Assembly (NCBI GenBank): GCA_046760705.1
Contig: JBHIER010000085.1
Location: forward strand, 1 to 9,838
Direction of reading: 5' to 3'
Source of the DNA: JBHIER01 sp046760705 [NCBI: bacterium]
Lineage (GTDB): Bacteria; JBHIER01; G020348925
DNA length: 9,838 bases
Shown here: in pieces, positions 1 through 8,042 of the stretch
Position numbering within the stretch: position 1 is the first letter of the stretch
How the letters are laid out: every line of letters begins with the position of its first letter
Notes under the pieces: generated by a model
What the model was told of the DNA's origin: nothing
The model's database searches: none
The model's input: the letters and a program-made list of their open reading frames with translations, nothing else
Position numbers and translations under genes: made by a program

Positions 1-148
1 AACATCCGCTTCGTGTCATCCGTTAGCCGGTTAGACCGTTTTTCCGGTTTCGGTTTGGACCGTTAATTCAGTTTATGGTTGAGGCTGAAGCCAACAATCT
101 TTGACTTTGGACCTTGGACTTCGCTCAGGACATGCTTTTCAACTTTTG
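1..148. other. Non-coding region downstream of the giant gene
   Basis: I see no gene and no intrinsic terminator here. Apart from the repeat at 100-132, bases 20-68 contain loosely periodic CCGGTT/CCGTTA-like units about 7 to 9 bases apart, too degenerate to define a unit with confidence. Confidence 0.5.
100..132. repeat. Short heptamer run joined to a CTGAGCGAAG-type dispersed repeat
   Basis: Plus-strand units tttgact, ttggacc, ttggact (100-120) have a 7-base period. They run into 112-129, which closely resembles the CCTTCGACTTCGCTCAGG element I recall as a common intergenic repeat in many bacterial genomes, here with one changed base. The element lies 17 bases beyond the stop codon of the giant gene. 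The family match is from memory. Confidence 0.4.
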
Positions 149-3100
149 CTATTTGAGTAATACCATCCGTTTGGTGCTGGAATAGTTACCAGCCTTCAGA
201 CGATAGAAATAAATCCCGCTGGGCACCTCGCGCCCTGAACTGTCCCGCCCATCCCAGGTGACGGTGTAATAGCCCGGCTCCTGCTCCTCATCCACCAGCG
301 TCTTTACCTCTTGTCCGAGAAGATTGTAAATCTTAAGAAAGACGAAGAAAGATTCTTGTCTTGCGTCTTGCCTCTTGCGTCTTGCGTCTGGCAGGGCGTA
401 GTGAATGGTGGTGGCAGGGTTGAAGGGGTTGGGGTAGTTTTGAGAAAGAGAATATGTAGGAGGAGATAATGAGGCTACAGTAAACCTCCCAGTAAGCAGG
501 GGCAGCCACATCTCGTTCAGGCGGAGAAACAGCTCTAAGGGACACGAATCGCTCAATCGGGCGCTCGGTGATACCTGGCACACGGTCTCGACCATTTCAC
601 CACAGTCTTCGATGGGCTCCGCACCCGCTAGGGCGATCTGTATTCGCCCTTCGGTCACCCTATATTCGAGCAGGTACTCGGAGGTGAGGGGTGTGGAGGC
701 GACGCTCAGTGGAGTGATGAGGTTCGGATCGTAGGTCAGATCGATATCGGCAGCCAGGACTCCCTCAGATTCCAGAAGGATAATGGGCACACGGATGATC
801 TGCCCCGGAGCCCCTTTGGCCACCGGTGCTTCAACCCGATTGGCGCAGTCACCGTTCAGTTTGACTCCGTTTGTTTCGCCCCAATTGCCGCTGACATCGC
901 CGTAGAGAATCCCTATAAAGTCCTGTCCCGCGTAATCGCCGTCCAAAACGGGGTAATCTCTGCTCTCCGGCAAAAAGGTCCAGTCCTTCCCGATGCCGAA
1001 ACCATCGGTGATACCCACCACAAATTGCAGAATCTGGGAGGCGTCCAGGGCACTGACTGTACCGTTACCGGTGACGTCCGCTGCAATCCGCTGATGATCA
1101 CTCAAAGTCTCCAATCCGACAATGGAACGGGTCACCAGAGAAGCGTCGTACGCTGCCAATGCATCTCGCCAATCACCGTCCTTTGAGGGCCGGACAGCAT
1201 AGCCCAACCCGCCGACCAGATCGGTGAACCTGTACGTTCCGGTTTCGTCACTGATGTCGGTGTAGGCGAAGCCGCCGGTGATTGCAGTCAGCAACACGCT
1301 GTCCACAGGGACGCCGGGACTGTGGGGCATGTAATATCGAACAGCACCACTGATCGAATAAAGGGGAATCTTGAGGACACCAGAAATGGGGTAGGCAGCG
1401 GGGTCGCCGTCGTTGAATTGAAGCTCGCTCAGGGTCAGCAGACTGGAATCCCCGGGCACAACCTGGGAGGAAACAGCAAAATTGATGTAGACCAGAACGC
1501 CTGTTCCGTTCAGGGGATAGCTACCGGCGAGGCCGAAATCGATCCGGCCCTCTGTCACGTTATCGGCCGTAATCCCCCAACCCTCGGTAAAGGCCCCCAA
1601 TATGGTGGCTTCGAGAGCAGTGAGAACATCAGGATCGTAGCTGAGCGTCAGGTCGACGGAGAAAACGGAGTCCTCGGTTCTCAATGTGTCTAAAAGGATA
1701 ATGGGAAGACTGAAGGTTATCCCGGCAGGCCTGGTGGTGTCAGGAACCATCACTCGAACGGTGGGCTCGACGGTGATGGTCGCGGTTGTGCTGTCGGTGA
1801 ATTGGCCGTCGGAGACGTAAAATTTGATTCCGGGATAGGTCCCCGTATCGCCGAAGCTGGGCGTCCAATGAAAGGTGTGCGACCCCGAGTCAAAAGTGGC
1901 CCCGGCCGGCAGATGGGCCGCCCAAAAGGTCAATACGTCCCGGTCAGGATCGGTAGCAGTAACCTCAAAGCTCAGCAGGAGGCCCTCGTTGGCAGTCTTA
2001 TGGCTGATGGGATCGAGGCTCGGAGGGCGATTGACATGGAAGGCACCGTGCACCGTGTCCACTGCCGGCGCGCCATCGTTGAACCGGAACTCCTCGAAGC
2101 GGAGCACCGTCCAGTCGCCCACGGAAATGGTGCTGTCAACCAAGAAGGTGATGTATACCAGAGGGCCGTGCCCGGCCAGCGGCGATACGCCTGACATCAT
2201 AACATCGATGGCCCCTGAGGTGATGCTGTAGGTCGGTGATCCCCAACCTTCAGCAATGGTCCCGTTTGACGATGCCCGCTGAGCGGTCAGGAGACTATGG
2301 TCGAAGGAGACAGTCACCTCCAGGGAATAGATCTGCAACCCGGTCACCTCTTCAACAGTGATGGGAACCGAGATCGTCTGAGCCGGAACCGACGAGGTGT
2401 CTGGGAGTTCAACCACCACAAAATAGCCCGTCCCGATGAGCATGACGTTTCGCATGCCTTCGTCGCAGTCGTCACTCAGTATGGTGAAGCTGGCCGCGGC
2501 TGGCCCCTCGGTCTGGGGCGAAAAAGAAAGAACGATCGGCACCTCGTCACCAGGCAAAATGGTTTGGGGAAAGAAGGGAGAGATCAGCTCAAAATGTGAG
2601 GAGCTGGTGTAAGCCGAATCGATGTGCAAACTCCATGTGCCCACATTGGACACGGTTAACGTCCACTCACCTGAATAACCGATGACCACAGGGCCGAAGT
2701 CGTGGGTCTCGTCCGAAAAGTCAATATCCGGGGCGACGCAGATGCCGCTCAACGAGACTCCGGTCGTATCCTCATCCGGATCGTCGGTGACCAGATACAA
2801 TTCTCCGATGATAGAGCCGAGGTGGGAGGGGGCAAACCCCACTGTTATTCCCAGGGTATCCCCCGGTGCGACCACCTGGGGGAAGGCTGGGTCGAGGGCA
2901 GCAAAATCGGACGTGTCGGCAAAAACAGTGTCCACGGCCAGATCCGCCGTGCCCACATTGTACACCCTCAGTACCCAGGTCACGGTGTCGCACAGCACAC
3001 CAAGACCGAAATAGTGGTTGGTAGCCGACAGGGCAATGTCAGGCACAACCCCGTTGCCACCCACAGAGACGGAGAGCTGAGATTCGTCCGGATCGTTGCT

Positions 3101-5815
3101 CATGATCTTCAATATCCCCGAGATGGGCCCTGTCTTGGATGGCCGAAATCTGGCGATTACTGAGAGACTGTCGCCGAAGAGAACAGTGTCGGGAAAGCTG
3201 GGGTCAGTGACGGTAAAATCACTGTTGTTGGTGGTGATGGCGCTGATGATTAGATCGCCCACGTCGAGATTATACACTTTGAAGGTCCAGTCGGAGGAGG
3301 TGTTCACAACCACATCGCCGTAGTCGTGGGTCGTCTTCAATAGATCGATGTCCGGCACCACACCGGTTCCGGTAACAGACACCAGCGTTGGCGATTCATC
3401 CCAGTCATTGCTGAACACGGACACATTGCCTGCCCTCAATCCAACCGCGGAGGGAGAGAAGCGAACGGTCACCGAAGAGCTGTCACCGGGGGATATGGTA
3501 TCAGGAAAGGCCGGTTCGATGAGAGAAAAATCGGCCAGGTCGGAAACGACGGAACCGACCACAAGGTCGGTCAATCCGAAGTTCCGGATAGTGAACGTCC
3601 AGTCCCGCGATTCGCCCAGGAGAACGTTTCCAAAGCTGTGGCTCGTGTCTGAGAGCTCGATCTCGGGATCGATCCCCACCCCGGCCAGGCCAACCACGAC
3701 CTCCCCCTCATCGGGGTCGTCGCTCTGAACGCTCACCGAACCATTCACCAACCCCACAGCCGTGGGGTGAAAGGAGAGCATCGCCTCCAGTGTGTCGCCT
3801 CCGGGAACGACCGTCGGCAATGGATCGGAGGAGACCTCGAACTGAATTGGGGTAACAAATATGGACTGGACCGTCAGATCGGCAGAGCCGGTATTGAGAA
3901 TGGACAGCACAGTGGCTGCGGTGTCCGTCACCCACACCTCTCCGAAATCGATGCTGGGAGGTGAGACCTCTATATCGGGAAGGACACCCCTCCCGGACAG
4001 ACCCACCCGCTTCTGAGATTCATTGGGATCGTCACTATGGATTATGGCAGCGCCTGTGACAAAGCCCAAAGTTATCGGTTTGAACTTGAGAGTAAGAGCG
4101 AGGCTGTCCCCGGCTGAGATCACTTGCGGGAAAAGGGGGAGTTGGACATCAAATTGATCGGGTTCGACCGTTACGGAGTCCACAGTAAGTTGCACGGAAC
4201 CCAGATTGTAAAGCTCTACCGCCAGATTGACGGAATCACCCACCAGGACATCACCGAAATTGAGACTGTCAGCAGAGAGGTCGATATCGGGGGCCGGCAA
4301 GATGGTGAAGATCCCGTCCGCCGGTTGGGGAGGGATGGGATTGCCGCTCTTGTCGGCCAGGACAACATCGGAGAGGACGAGGGGGACATCTCCTGGAACG
4401 GCCGCCGGGTCGACATCAAACAGACATTCGACAATGGTCCCAACTCCGGGATCGACGATTGGCCCGCTTATACCAACTATCATCACATCGACCACACCGG
4501 GGGTAGATTCACTCCAATTGAAGTAACTCATGCTGCTGATGCGCCCGGTTGCCTGCACGTCGGTGACCGTCAACAAGCTGGGCGGATAATTGAGCTTAAA
4601 CTGGATCAGAGCCGCGGCCATGTCGTTTTCCAGATCGATGGGGACCACGTTCCCCCGACTGTCCTCCTGGCCTTCACTGCCGACCACCATCAGCGTAGCC
4701 GGGGGGTAATAGCCGGTTCCGAGCAGAGAGATGGGCAGAGTCCCTTCGTCGGGATCGTTGCTGAAGATGGTCAGCGTCCCTGAGACCGGCCCCAATTGCG
4801 ACGGGGTGAAACCAACAGTCACATCCAAACTCCCGTCGATGGGCACGGTGCGGGGGAAGGTCGGGCTGAGAACTTCGAAGTCGGGATGGCTGGAGGTGAC
4901 GGCACTCACGGTCAAGCCGGCCGTGCCCCCCAGATTGTAGAGCGTTAGCCCCCAGGTCTCCGTGTTGTAACCGATGACACTGCCGAAATCGTGACTGGTG
5001 TCAGAGACAGAAATATCGGGGGCGATGCCCGCACCGGACAGAGTGACCGTGGAGACGTTCTCATCCGGATCATTACTGAAGATGTATACGTTGGAGGACT
5101 TCGGCCCGGCAGTGGCCGGGGCAAAGGTGAGGCTCACATCGAGGCGCTCACCAGGGGAGAGCGTTTGCGGATACGGGAGGCTCTCAACCGTAAACTCTCC
5201 GCTGGAAGAGGTGATGTAATTGATGACCAGATCTTTTGTCCCCACACTGGTGATGGTCACATCCCAGACAGAGGTCTCCCCCACTACGATCTGGCCGTAA
5301 TGGTGGCTGGGAACCGGTATATCGATGTCTGGCTCGGTGATAACAAATACTCCATTCACGGGGGTCGTAGGCATTATGGTGCCTTCTGTATCGTAAACGT
5401 AAACTTCATAAATGGTTAAGGGGACATCCCCGTATTGAGCACCGGAGTCTACGTTGAAGATAAAATCGGCTATCGAACCTGTCCCCACCCCAATCGTGTC
5501 CCCCTCCAGATCCCAGATGAGGACGGTTACCTGGCCTGGTACCGACTCTAACCAGTCAAATATCCCCATGGACCCGGTCCGACCGGTGGCCAGCACATCG
5601 GTCACCGAAAGAAGAGCCGAATTGTAGCTGAGGGTGAATTGCATCTTCCCCACACCCGCACTGTTCTTCAGATCGATGGAGACGATATTGCCTGTGCTGC
5701 CGGGATCGCCAGCCCCTCCTCGGACGATGAGCGAATCTGTCTGAGCACCGACCGTTCTGAAGAGGATACCTACGAAGAGGAGCATGATGAGCAGGAGCGA
5801 GTGTGGTCTCTTCAA
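149..5815 (-). CDS. Giant secreted cohesin/ASH-repeat/dockerin protein with T9SS type A sorting domain
   Basis: This encodes a 1888-residue exported structural or adhesive protein. I chose the TTG start at 5815-5813: it has an AAGAGGAG ribosome site 7 bases upstream and gives a clean signal peptide (residues 1-24, lysine/arginine N-region, hydrophobic core, cut after VGA). The open frame continues upstream to another TTG at 5941, but that would overlap the end of the preceding gene and bury the signal peptide. Approximate order of modules: cohesin-like 26-160; ASH/HYDIN-like repeats 162-369; cohesin-like 373-506; six ASH repeats 509-1132; cohesin-like 1133-1262; putative Ig/cadherin-like 1263-1350; cohesin-like 1352-1483; carboxypeptidase-regulatory/SdrD-B-like 1486-1545; dockerin-like 1548-1646, with a calcium-loop-like DVTGNGTVSALD; cohesin-like 1662-1781; T9SS type A domain 1787-1888, with QNYPNPFNPATT and IYNLLGQEV. 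No catalytic domain is visible. Module names come from recognised motifs and were not profile-searched. It lies 91 bases downstream of its paralogue and may be co-transcribed with it. Confidence 0.9.
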   Translation of the reverse strand: MKRPHSLLLIMLLFVGILFRTVGAQTDSLIVRGGAGDPGSTGNIVSIDLKNSAGVGKMQFTLSYNSALLSVTDVLATGRTGSMGIFDWLESVPGQVTVLIWDLEGDTIGVGTGSIADFIFNVDSGAQYGDVPLTIYEVYVYDTEGTIMPTTPVNGVFVITEPDIDIPVPSHHYGQIVVGETSVWDVTITSVGTKDLVINYITSSSGEFTVESLPYPQTLSPGERLDVSLTFAPATAGPKSSNVYIFSNDPDENVSTVTLSGAGIAPDISVSDTSHDFGSVIGYNTETWGLTLYNLGGTAGLTVSAVTSSHPDFEVLSPTFPRTVPIDGSLDVTVGFTPSQLGPVSGTLTIFSNDPDEGTLPISLLGTGYYPPATLMVVGSEGQEDSRGNVVPIDLENDMAAALIQFKLNYPPSLLTVTDVQATGRISSMSYFNWSESTPGVVDVMIVGISGPIVDPGVGTIVECLFDVDPAAVPGDVPLVLSDVVLADKSGNPIPPQPADGIFTILPAPDIDLSADSLNFGDVLVGDSVNLAVELYNLGSVQLTVDSVTVEPDQFDVQLPLFPQVISAGDSLALTLKFKPITLGFVTGAAIIHSDDPNESQKRVGLSGRGVLPDIEVSPPSIDFGEVWVTDTAATVLSILNTGSADLTVQSIFVTPIQFEVSSDPLPTVVPGGDTLEAMLSFHPTAVGLVNGSVSVQSDDPDEGEVVVGLAGVGIDPEIELSDTSHSFGNVLLGESRDWTFTIRNFGLTDLVVGSVVSDLADFSLIEPAFPDTISPGDSSSVTVRFSPSAVGLRAGNVSVFSNDWDESPTLVSVTGTGVVPDIDLLKTTHDYGDVVVNTSSDWTFKVYNLDVGDLIISAITTNNSDFTVTDPSFPDTVLFGDSLSVIARFRPSKTGPISGILKIMSNDPDESQLSVSVGGNGVVPDIALSATNHYFGLGVLCDTVTWVLRVYNVGTADLAVDTVFADTSDFAALDPAFPQVVAPGDTLGITVGFAPSHLGSIIGELYLVTDDPDEDTTGVSLSGICVAPDIDFSDETHDFGPVVIGYSGEWTLTVSNVGTWSLHIDSAYTSSSHFELISPFFPQTILPGDEVPIVLSFSPQTEGPAAASFTILSDDCDEGMRNVMLIGTGYFVVVELPDTSSVPAQTISVPITVEEVTGLQIYSLEVTVSFDHSLLTAQRASSNGTIAEGWGSPTYSITSGAIDVMMSGVSPLAGHGPLVYITFLVDSTISVGDWTVLRFEEFRFNDGAPAVDTVHGAFHVNRPPSLDPISHKTANEGLLLSFEVTATDPDRDVLTFWAAHLPAGATFDSGSHTFHWTPSFGDTGTYPGIKFYVSDGQFTDSTTATITVEPTVRVMVPDTTRPAGITFSLPIILLDTLRTEDSVFSVDLTLSYDPDVLTALEATILGAFTEGWGITADNVTEGRIDFGLAGSYPLNGTGVLVYINFAVSSQVVPGDSSLLTLSELQFNDGDPAAYPISGVLKIPLYSISGAVRYYMPHSPGVPVDSVLLTAITGGFAYTDISDETGTYRFTDLVGGLGYAVRPSKDGDWRDALAAYDASLVTRSIVGLETLSDHQRIAADVTGNGTVSALDASQILQFVVGITDGFGIGKDWTFLPESRDYPVLDGDYAGQDFIGILYGDVSGNWGETNGVKLNGDCANRVEAPVAKGAPGQIIRVPIILLESEGVLAADIDLTYDPNLITPLSVASTPLTSEYLLEYRVTEGRIQIALAGAEPIEDCGEMVETVCQVSPSARLSDSCPLELFLRLNEMWLPLLTGRFTVASLSPPTYSLSQNYPNPFNPATTIHYALPDARRKRQDARQESFFVFLKIYNLLGQEVKTLVDEEQEPGYYTVTWDGRDSSGREVPSGIYFYRLKAGNYSSTKRMVLLK
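354..388 (-). repeat. Heptanucleotide tandem repeat inside the T9SS domain of the giant gene
   Basis: On the plus strand five consecutive 7-base units read tcttgtc, ttgcgtc, ttgcctc, ttgcgtc, ttgcgtc. Three are identical and the other two differ at one or two positions. They encode the basic DARRKRQDAR segment at about residues 1810-1819, between the YALP strand and the LKIYN strand of the sorting domain, where homologues usually have a short turn. Confidence 0.85.
2420..4291 (-). repeat. Six tandem ASH/HYDIN-like protein repeats, 312 bases each
   Basis: Within the giant gene, six repeats begin with PDI/PEI plus a D/S-rich strand and FGxV or YGxV at residues 509, 613, 717, 821, 925 and 1029. 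The spacing is exactly 104 residues every time. Each ends with an S-D/N-D-x-x-E/D motif and a glycine-rich turn. The protein period is exact, but the DNA copies are well diverged, so this is an old or selected array and not a recent amplification. Confidence 0.85.
4709..5332 (-). repeat. Two tandem ASH/HYDIN-like protein repeats, 312 bases each
   Basis: Two further repeats of the same family begin at residues 162 and 266 of the giant protein, again 104 residues apart. Each carries SNDPDE near its end. They are separated from the six-repeat block by the second cohesin-like module. Confidence 0.85.
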
Positions 5816-5822
5816 GGCCGGT

Positions 5823-5830
5823 CTCCTCTT
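5823..5830 (-). promoter_or_regulatory. Ribosome binding site that decides the TTG start of the giant gene
   Basis: AAGAGGAG reads 5830-5823 on the minus strand, with a 7-base spacer to the TTG at 5815. The next codons give a textbook signal peptide. No comparable site precedes the upstream TTG at 5941. Confidence 0.75.
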
Positions 5831-5906
5831 CGCCTCTTCGGTGTCCTCACCCCACCTCGCACCAACCCCGGCTCCGGGTTGATATGAGTTCTCATTTCCA
5901 TTAGCC

Positions 5907-7934
5907 TCATCGTAGCAAAACCATTCTCTTGGTGGACACAAAGGGGCCGGCCATCATCTGACAGTAATAGACCCCGCTGGAGAGTTCGTCTCCCTTCTCA
6001 TCTCTTCCGTCCCAGACCACGGAATAGTATCCAGCTTCCGTGGTTTCATCCACCAGCGTCCGCACCTCCTGCCCCAAGATGTTGTAGATTTTCAGGGTAG
6101 TGCGAAGAGTTCCAAGCTCAAGGTTCGTGCCTCTTACCTCTTCGCTCCCCGTTCTCTGCTCCCTGCTGGGGATGGTGAATCGAATGGTGGTGGCAGGGTT
6201 GAAAGGGTTCGGATAGTTCTGCTCCAAACCGTACCCATCAGGAACAGTCGTTCTCGGCAGAGTCAACATCCCAGAGAGATGATCGGCTGCCACCACGTCT
6301 TCATTTACGGTGGCTGAAATCTCAATGGGAATCCCCTGATCGCAGTCTGCGAGAGATGAGACCCAAAATGTGAGACGGAGAAGCTCCCCTGTCCCTCGAA
6401 GATATTTGACCCCGGCCATGGCCACCTGCACCACACCACCTCTGTCGTGAAACTGGAGCACGAAATCGGAGGTAAAGGAGGTCGTTCGTACCTCGACCAG
6501 GTCGAGGGCTTGCGGATCGTAGCCCAGTTGCACATCTGCTGAGATCACCCCTTCGGCCTCTTCCAGAAGCACAGGTATCGACGCCGTTTCCCCAGGAACG
6601 GCGGAGAGAAGATCAGGGAGAACGACTCGCGGCCGGACAGGGGGAACAGGCAATTTGCCCGCCCCAGCTCCAGGCCAATTTCCGCTCACATCACCGTAGA
6701 CCAAGGCTGTGTAGTCCTGATCGGCCAGATCCGAGCTGAGAAAATAGTAGTCCCTCACCTCTGGCAGCAGGAGCCACTCCTTTCCAATGGGAAAGTGGTC
6801 TATCTTGCCCACTCTGAACTGCAAGATACCCGACACATCGTAAGCGGTCACCTCTCCGGACCCGGTCACATCCGCCGCCAGGAGCTGTAAAGAGTCCAAG
6901 GAGAGCAGATTGACTCCGTACCGCAGCACCAGGGCCGCGTCGTAGGAGTTGATGGCCGGGCGCACCTGGCCGTGCTTTGAGGGTGTGACAGTATAATCGC
7001 GGCCCCCGGGGATATCATCGAACCGATAGGATCCAGTGGCATCGGTCCAGACGCTGTCGGCCGAGCCTCCCTGAAGTGATAAGAGTACACCTTCAACTGG
7101 GGTGGCATGTTTGTAATAGGTAACCCGTCCTGAGAGGCTGTAGACGGCCACCGTGAACATCCCGTCGTGGGGAATGGCCACAGGAACACCACCGTTAAAA
7201 GTCACCTCGGCCAGAACGATAGGTGTTGACTGGCCGAAGGGTGCCTCCGGGGAGACGGAAAAGTCGATGTAAACCAAAATCCCGCTGCCGGCAAGGGGGG
7301 TGAGCCCGGACATCCGGATCTCTATCTGATCTTGGTCCGCATCAACCTGGAGGTCCCACAACTGGGCCATTGTTCCCACGTTGGATGCTCCGTGGGCTGA
7401 CAGCACCCTTCTGTCAAAGACCAATCTCAAGTCCACCGAGGTGATCCCCATGCCCGATACGTCATCATCAACGGTGATGGGCAAAAAGAGCTGGTCGCCT
7501 GCTGGCACCGATGTATCGGGGACAGTGATGTTTACCACGGCCACCCCTTGCCCGGTCACCTCGAGGGTCAAAAGTCCCTGGTCCGGGTCATTGCTGACCA
7601 CCTCCACAACTCCACTGAAACTGCCCAACCCCGAAGGCCGAAAGACCACAGAGACAGAGAGGCTCCCACCAGGGGCAACTGTCCTGGGAAAAGAGGGATG
7701 GGAAACAGTGAACTCAGCAAGATTTGGCGTCACCGAACTGATGGTCAAAGCCGCATCCCCTCTGTTGGCAAGAATCAAATCCCAGTCTGACGAAAGGCCT
7801 ACACCCACAGAGCCGAAATCATGACTTGTGTCCGAAGGGGCGATATCGGGCTGGGCCTCAACCTCGTGCACGAAGAACGAGAGCAGAACGCAAACCGTAG
7901 ATAGAAAATGGACAGCCTTTCGCTCCATGGCCAT
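5907..7934 (-). CDS. Secreted ASH/cohesin/dockerin protein with T9SS type A sorting domain
   Basis: This 675-residue exported protein is a compact paralogue of the large downstream gene. The ATG at 7934 has GGAG 5 bases upstream and yields a signal peptide of about 27 residues, cut after VEA. An in-frame TTG at 7952 has poorer ribosome-site spacing, and the ATG at 7928 is another alternative. Modules: one ASH repeat 29-132 (PDIAPSDTSHDFGSV start, SNDPDQ near the end); cohesin-like 133-263; carboxypeptidase-regulatory/SdrD-B-like 265-318; dockerin-like 319-420 with one good calcium loop (DVTGSGEVTAYD) and a degenerate first loop; cohesin-like 436-559; T9SS type A domain 568-675 with QNYPNPFNPATT and IYNILGQEV, ending STKRMVLLR. 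The T9SS domain carries an insert at about 591-611 encoded by degenerate heptamer repeats. From family knowledge, T9SS type A domains direct export across the outer membrane and are removed or processed there. The ligand and biological role are not visible. Confidence 0.9.
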   Translation of the reverse strand: MAMERKAVHFLSTVCVLLSFFVHEVEAQPDIAPSDTSHDFGSVGVGLSSDWDLILANRGDAALTISSVTPNLAEFTVSHPSFPRTVAPGGSLSVSVVFRPSGLGSFSGVVEVVSNDPDQGLLTLEVTGQGVAVVNITVPDTSVPAGDQLFLPITVDDDVSGMGITSVDLRLVFDRRVLSAHGASNVGTMAQLWDLQVDADQDQIEIRMSGLTPLAGSGILVYIDFSVSPEAPFGQSTPIVLAEVTFNGGVPVAIPHDGMFTVAVYSLSGRVTYYKHATPVEGVLLSLQGGSADSVWTDATGSYRFDDIPGGRDYTVTPSKHGQVRPAINSYDAALVLRYGVNLLSLDSLQLLAADVTGSGEVTAYDVSGILQFRVGKIDHFPIGKEWLLLPEVRDYYFLSSDLADQDYTALVYGDVSGNWPGAGAGKLPVPPVRPRVVLPDLLSAVPGETASIPVLLEEAEGVISADVQLGYDPQALDLVEVRTTSFTSDFVLQFHDRGGVVQVAMAGVKYLRGTGELLRLTFWVSSLADCDQGIPIEISATVNEDVVAADHLSGMLTLPRTTVPDGYGLEQNYPNPFNPATTIRFTIPSREQRTGSEEVRGTNLELGTLRTTLKIYNILGQEVRTLVDETTEAGYYSVVWDGRDEKGDELSSGVYYCQMMAGPFVSTKRMVLLR
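6101..6163 (-). repeat. Degenerate heptamer-periodic insert in the T9SS domain of the smaller paralogue
   Basis: The 63 bases divide into nine 7-base units; the clearest plus-strand run is gcctctt, acctctt, cgctccc, cgttctc, tgctccc (6129-6163). They encode about 21 residues (roughly 591-611) lying between the TIPS strand and the LKIYN strand, the same loop as the repeat in the giant paralogue. The first four units are too diverged to be certain. Confidence 0.55.
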
Positions 7935-7998
7935 ATTCACTCCAATCGTCAAGAACCTCTAAGCCTTACCCAAGAGACGGGTTTTGTAACGTTTCGCA

Positions 7999-8027
7999 AT
8001 AATAATAAATAAATGTTCCTAAGGCAA
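7999..8027 (-). promoter_or_regulatory. Possible proximal promoter for the 675-residue secreted protein
   Basis: TTGCCT (8027-8022) and TATTAT (8004-7999) are separated by 17 bases on the minus strand and match the sigma-70 hexamers at 4 of 6 and 5 of 6 positions. Transcription would start near 7992, giving a leader of about 58 bases before the ATG at 7934. It lies downstream of both terminators, which would otherwise isolate the gene. The region is AT-rich, so a chance match is quite possible. Confidence 0.35.
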
Positions 8028-8042
8028 TAAAAAAATTGCATA

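Noticed and set aside
2420-4291. A CRISPR array, suggested by the regular spacing
   Set aside because: The 312-base period is coding, in frame and diverged, and corresponds to protein modules.
4124-4783. A 219-codon plus-strand frame and many other plus-strand frames opposite the giant gene
   Set aside because: They are shadows of the repetitive minus-strand gene, with low-complexity translations, no recognisable domain and no ribosome site. The opposite strand has a signal peptide and clear modules.
5816-5941. Upstream TTG start (5941) for the giant gene
   Set aside because: It would overlap the end of the preceding gene by 35 bases and put 42 residues in front of the signal peptide. The TTG at 5815 has a well-placed ribosome site.
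149-7934. A cellulosome scaffoldin locus
   Set aside because: No glycoside hydrolase, carbohydrate-binding module or S-layer anchor is visible; the cohesin-like and dockerin-like modules occur in T9SS proteins without enzymes.
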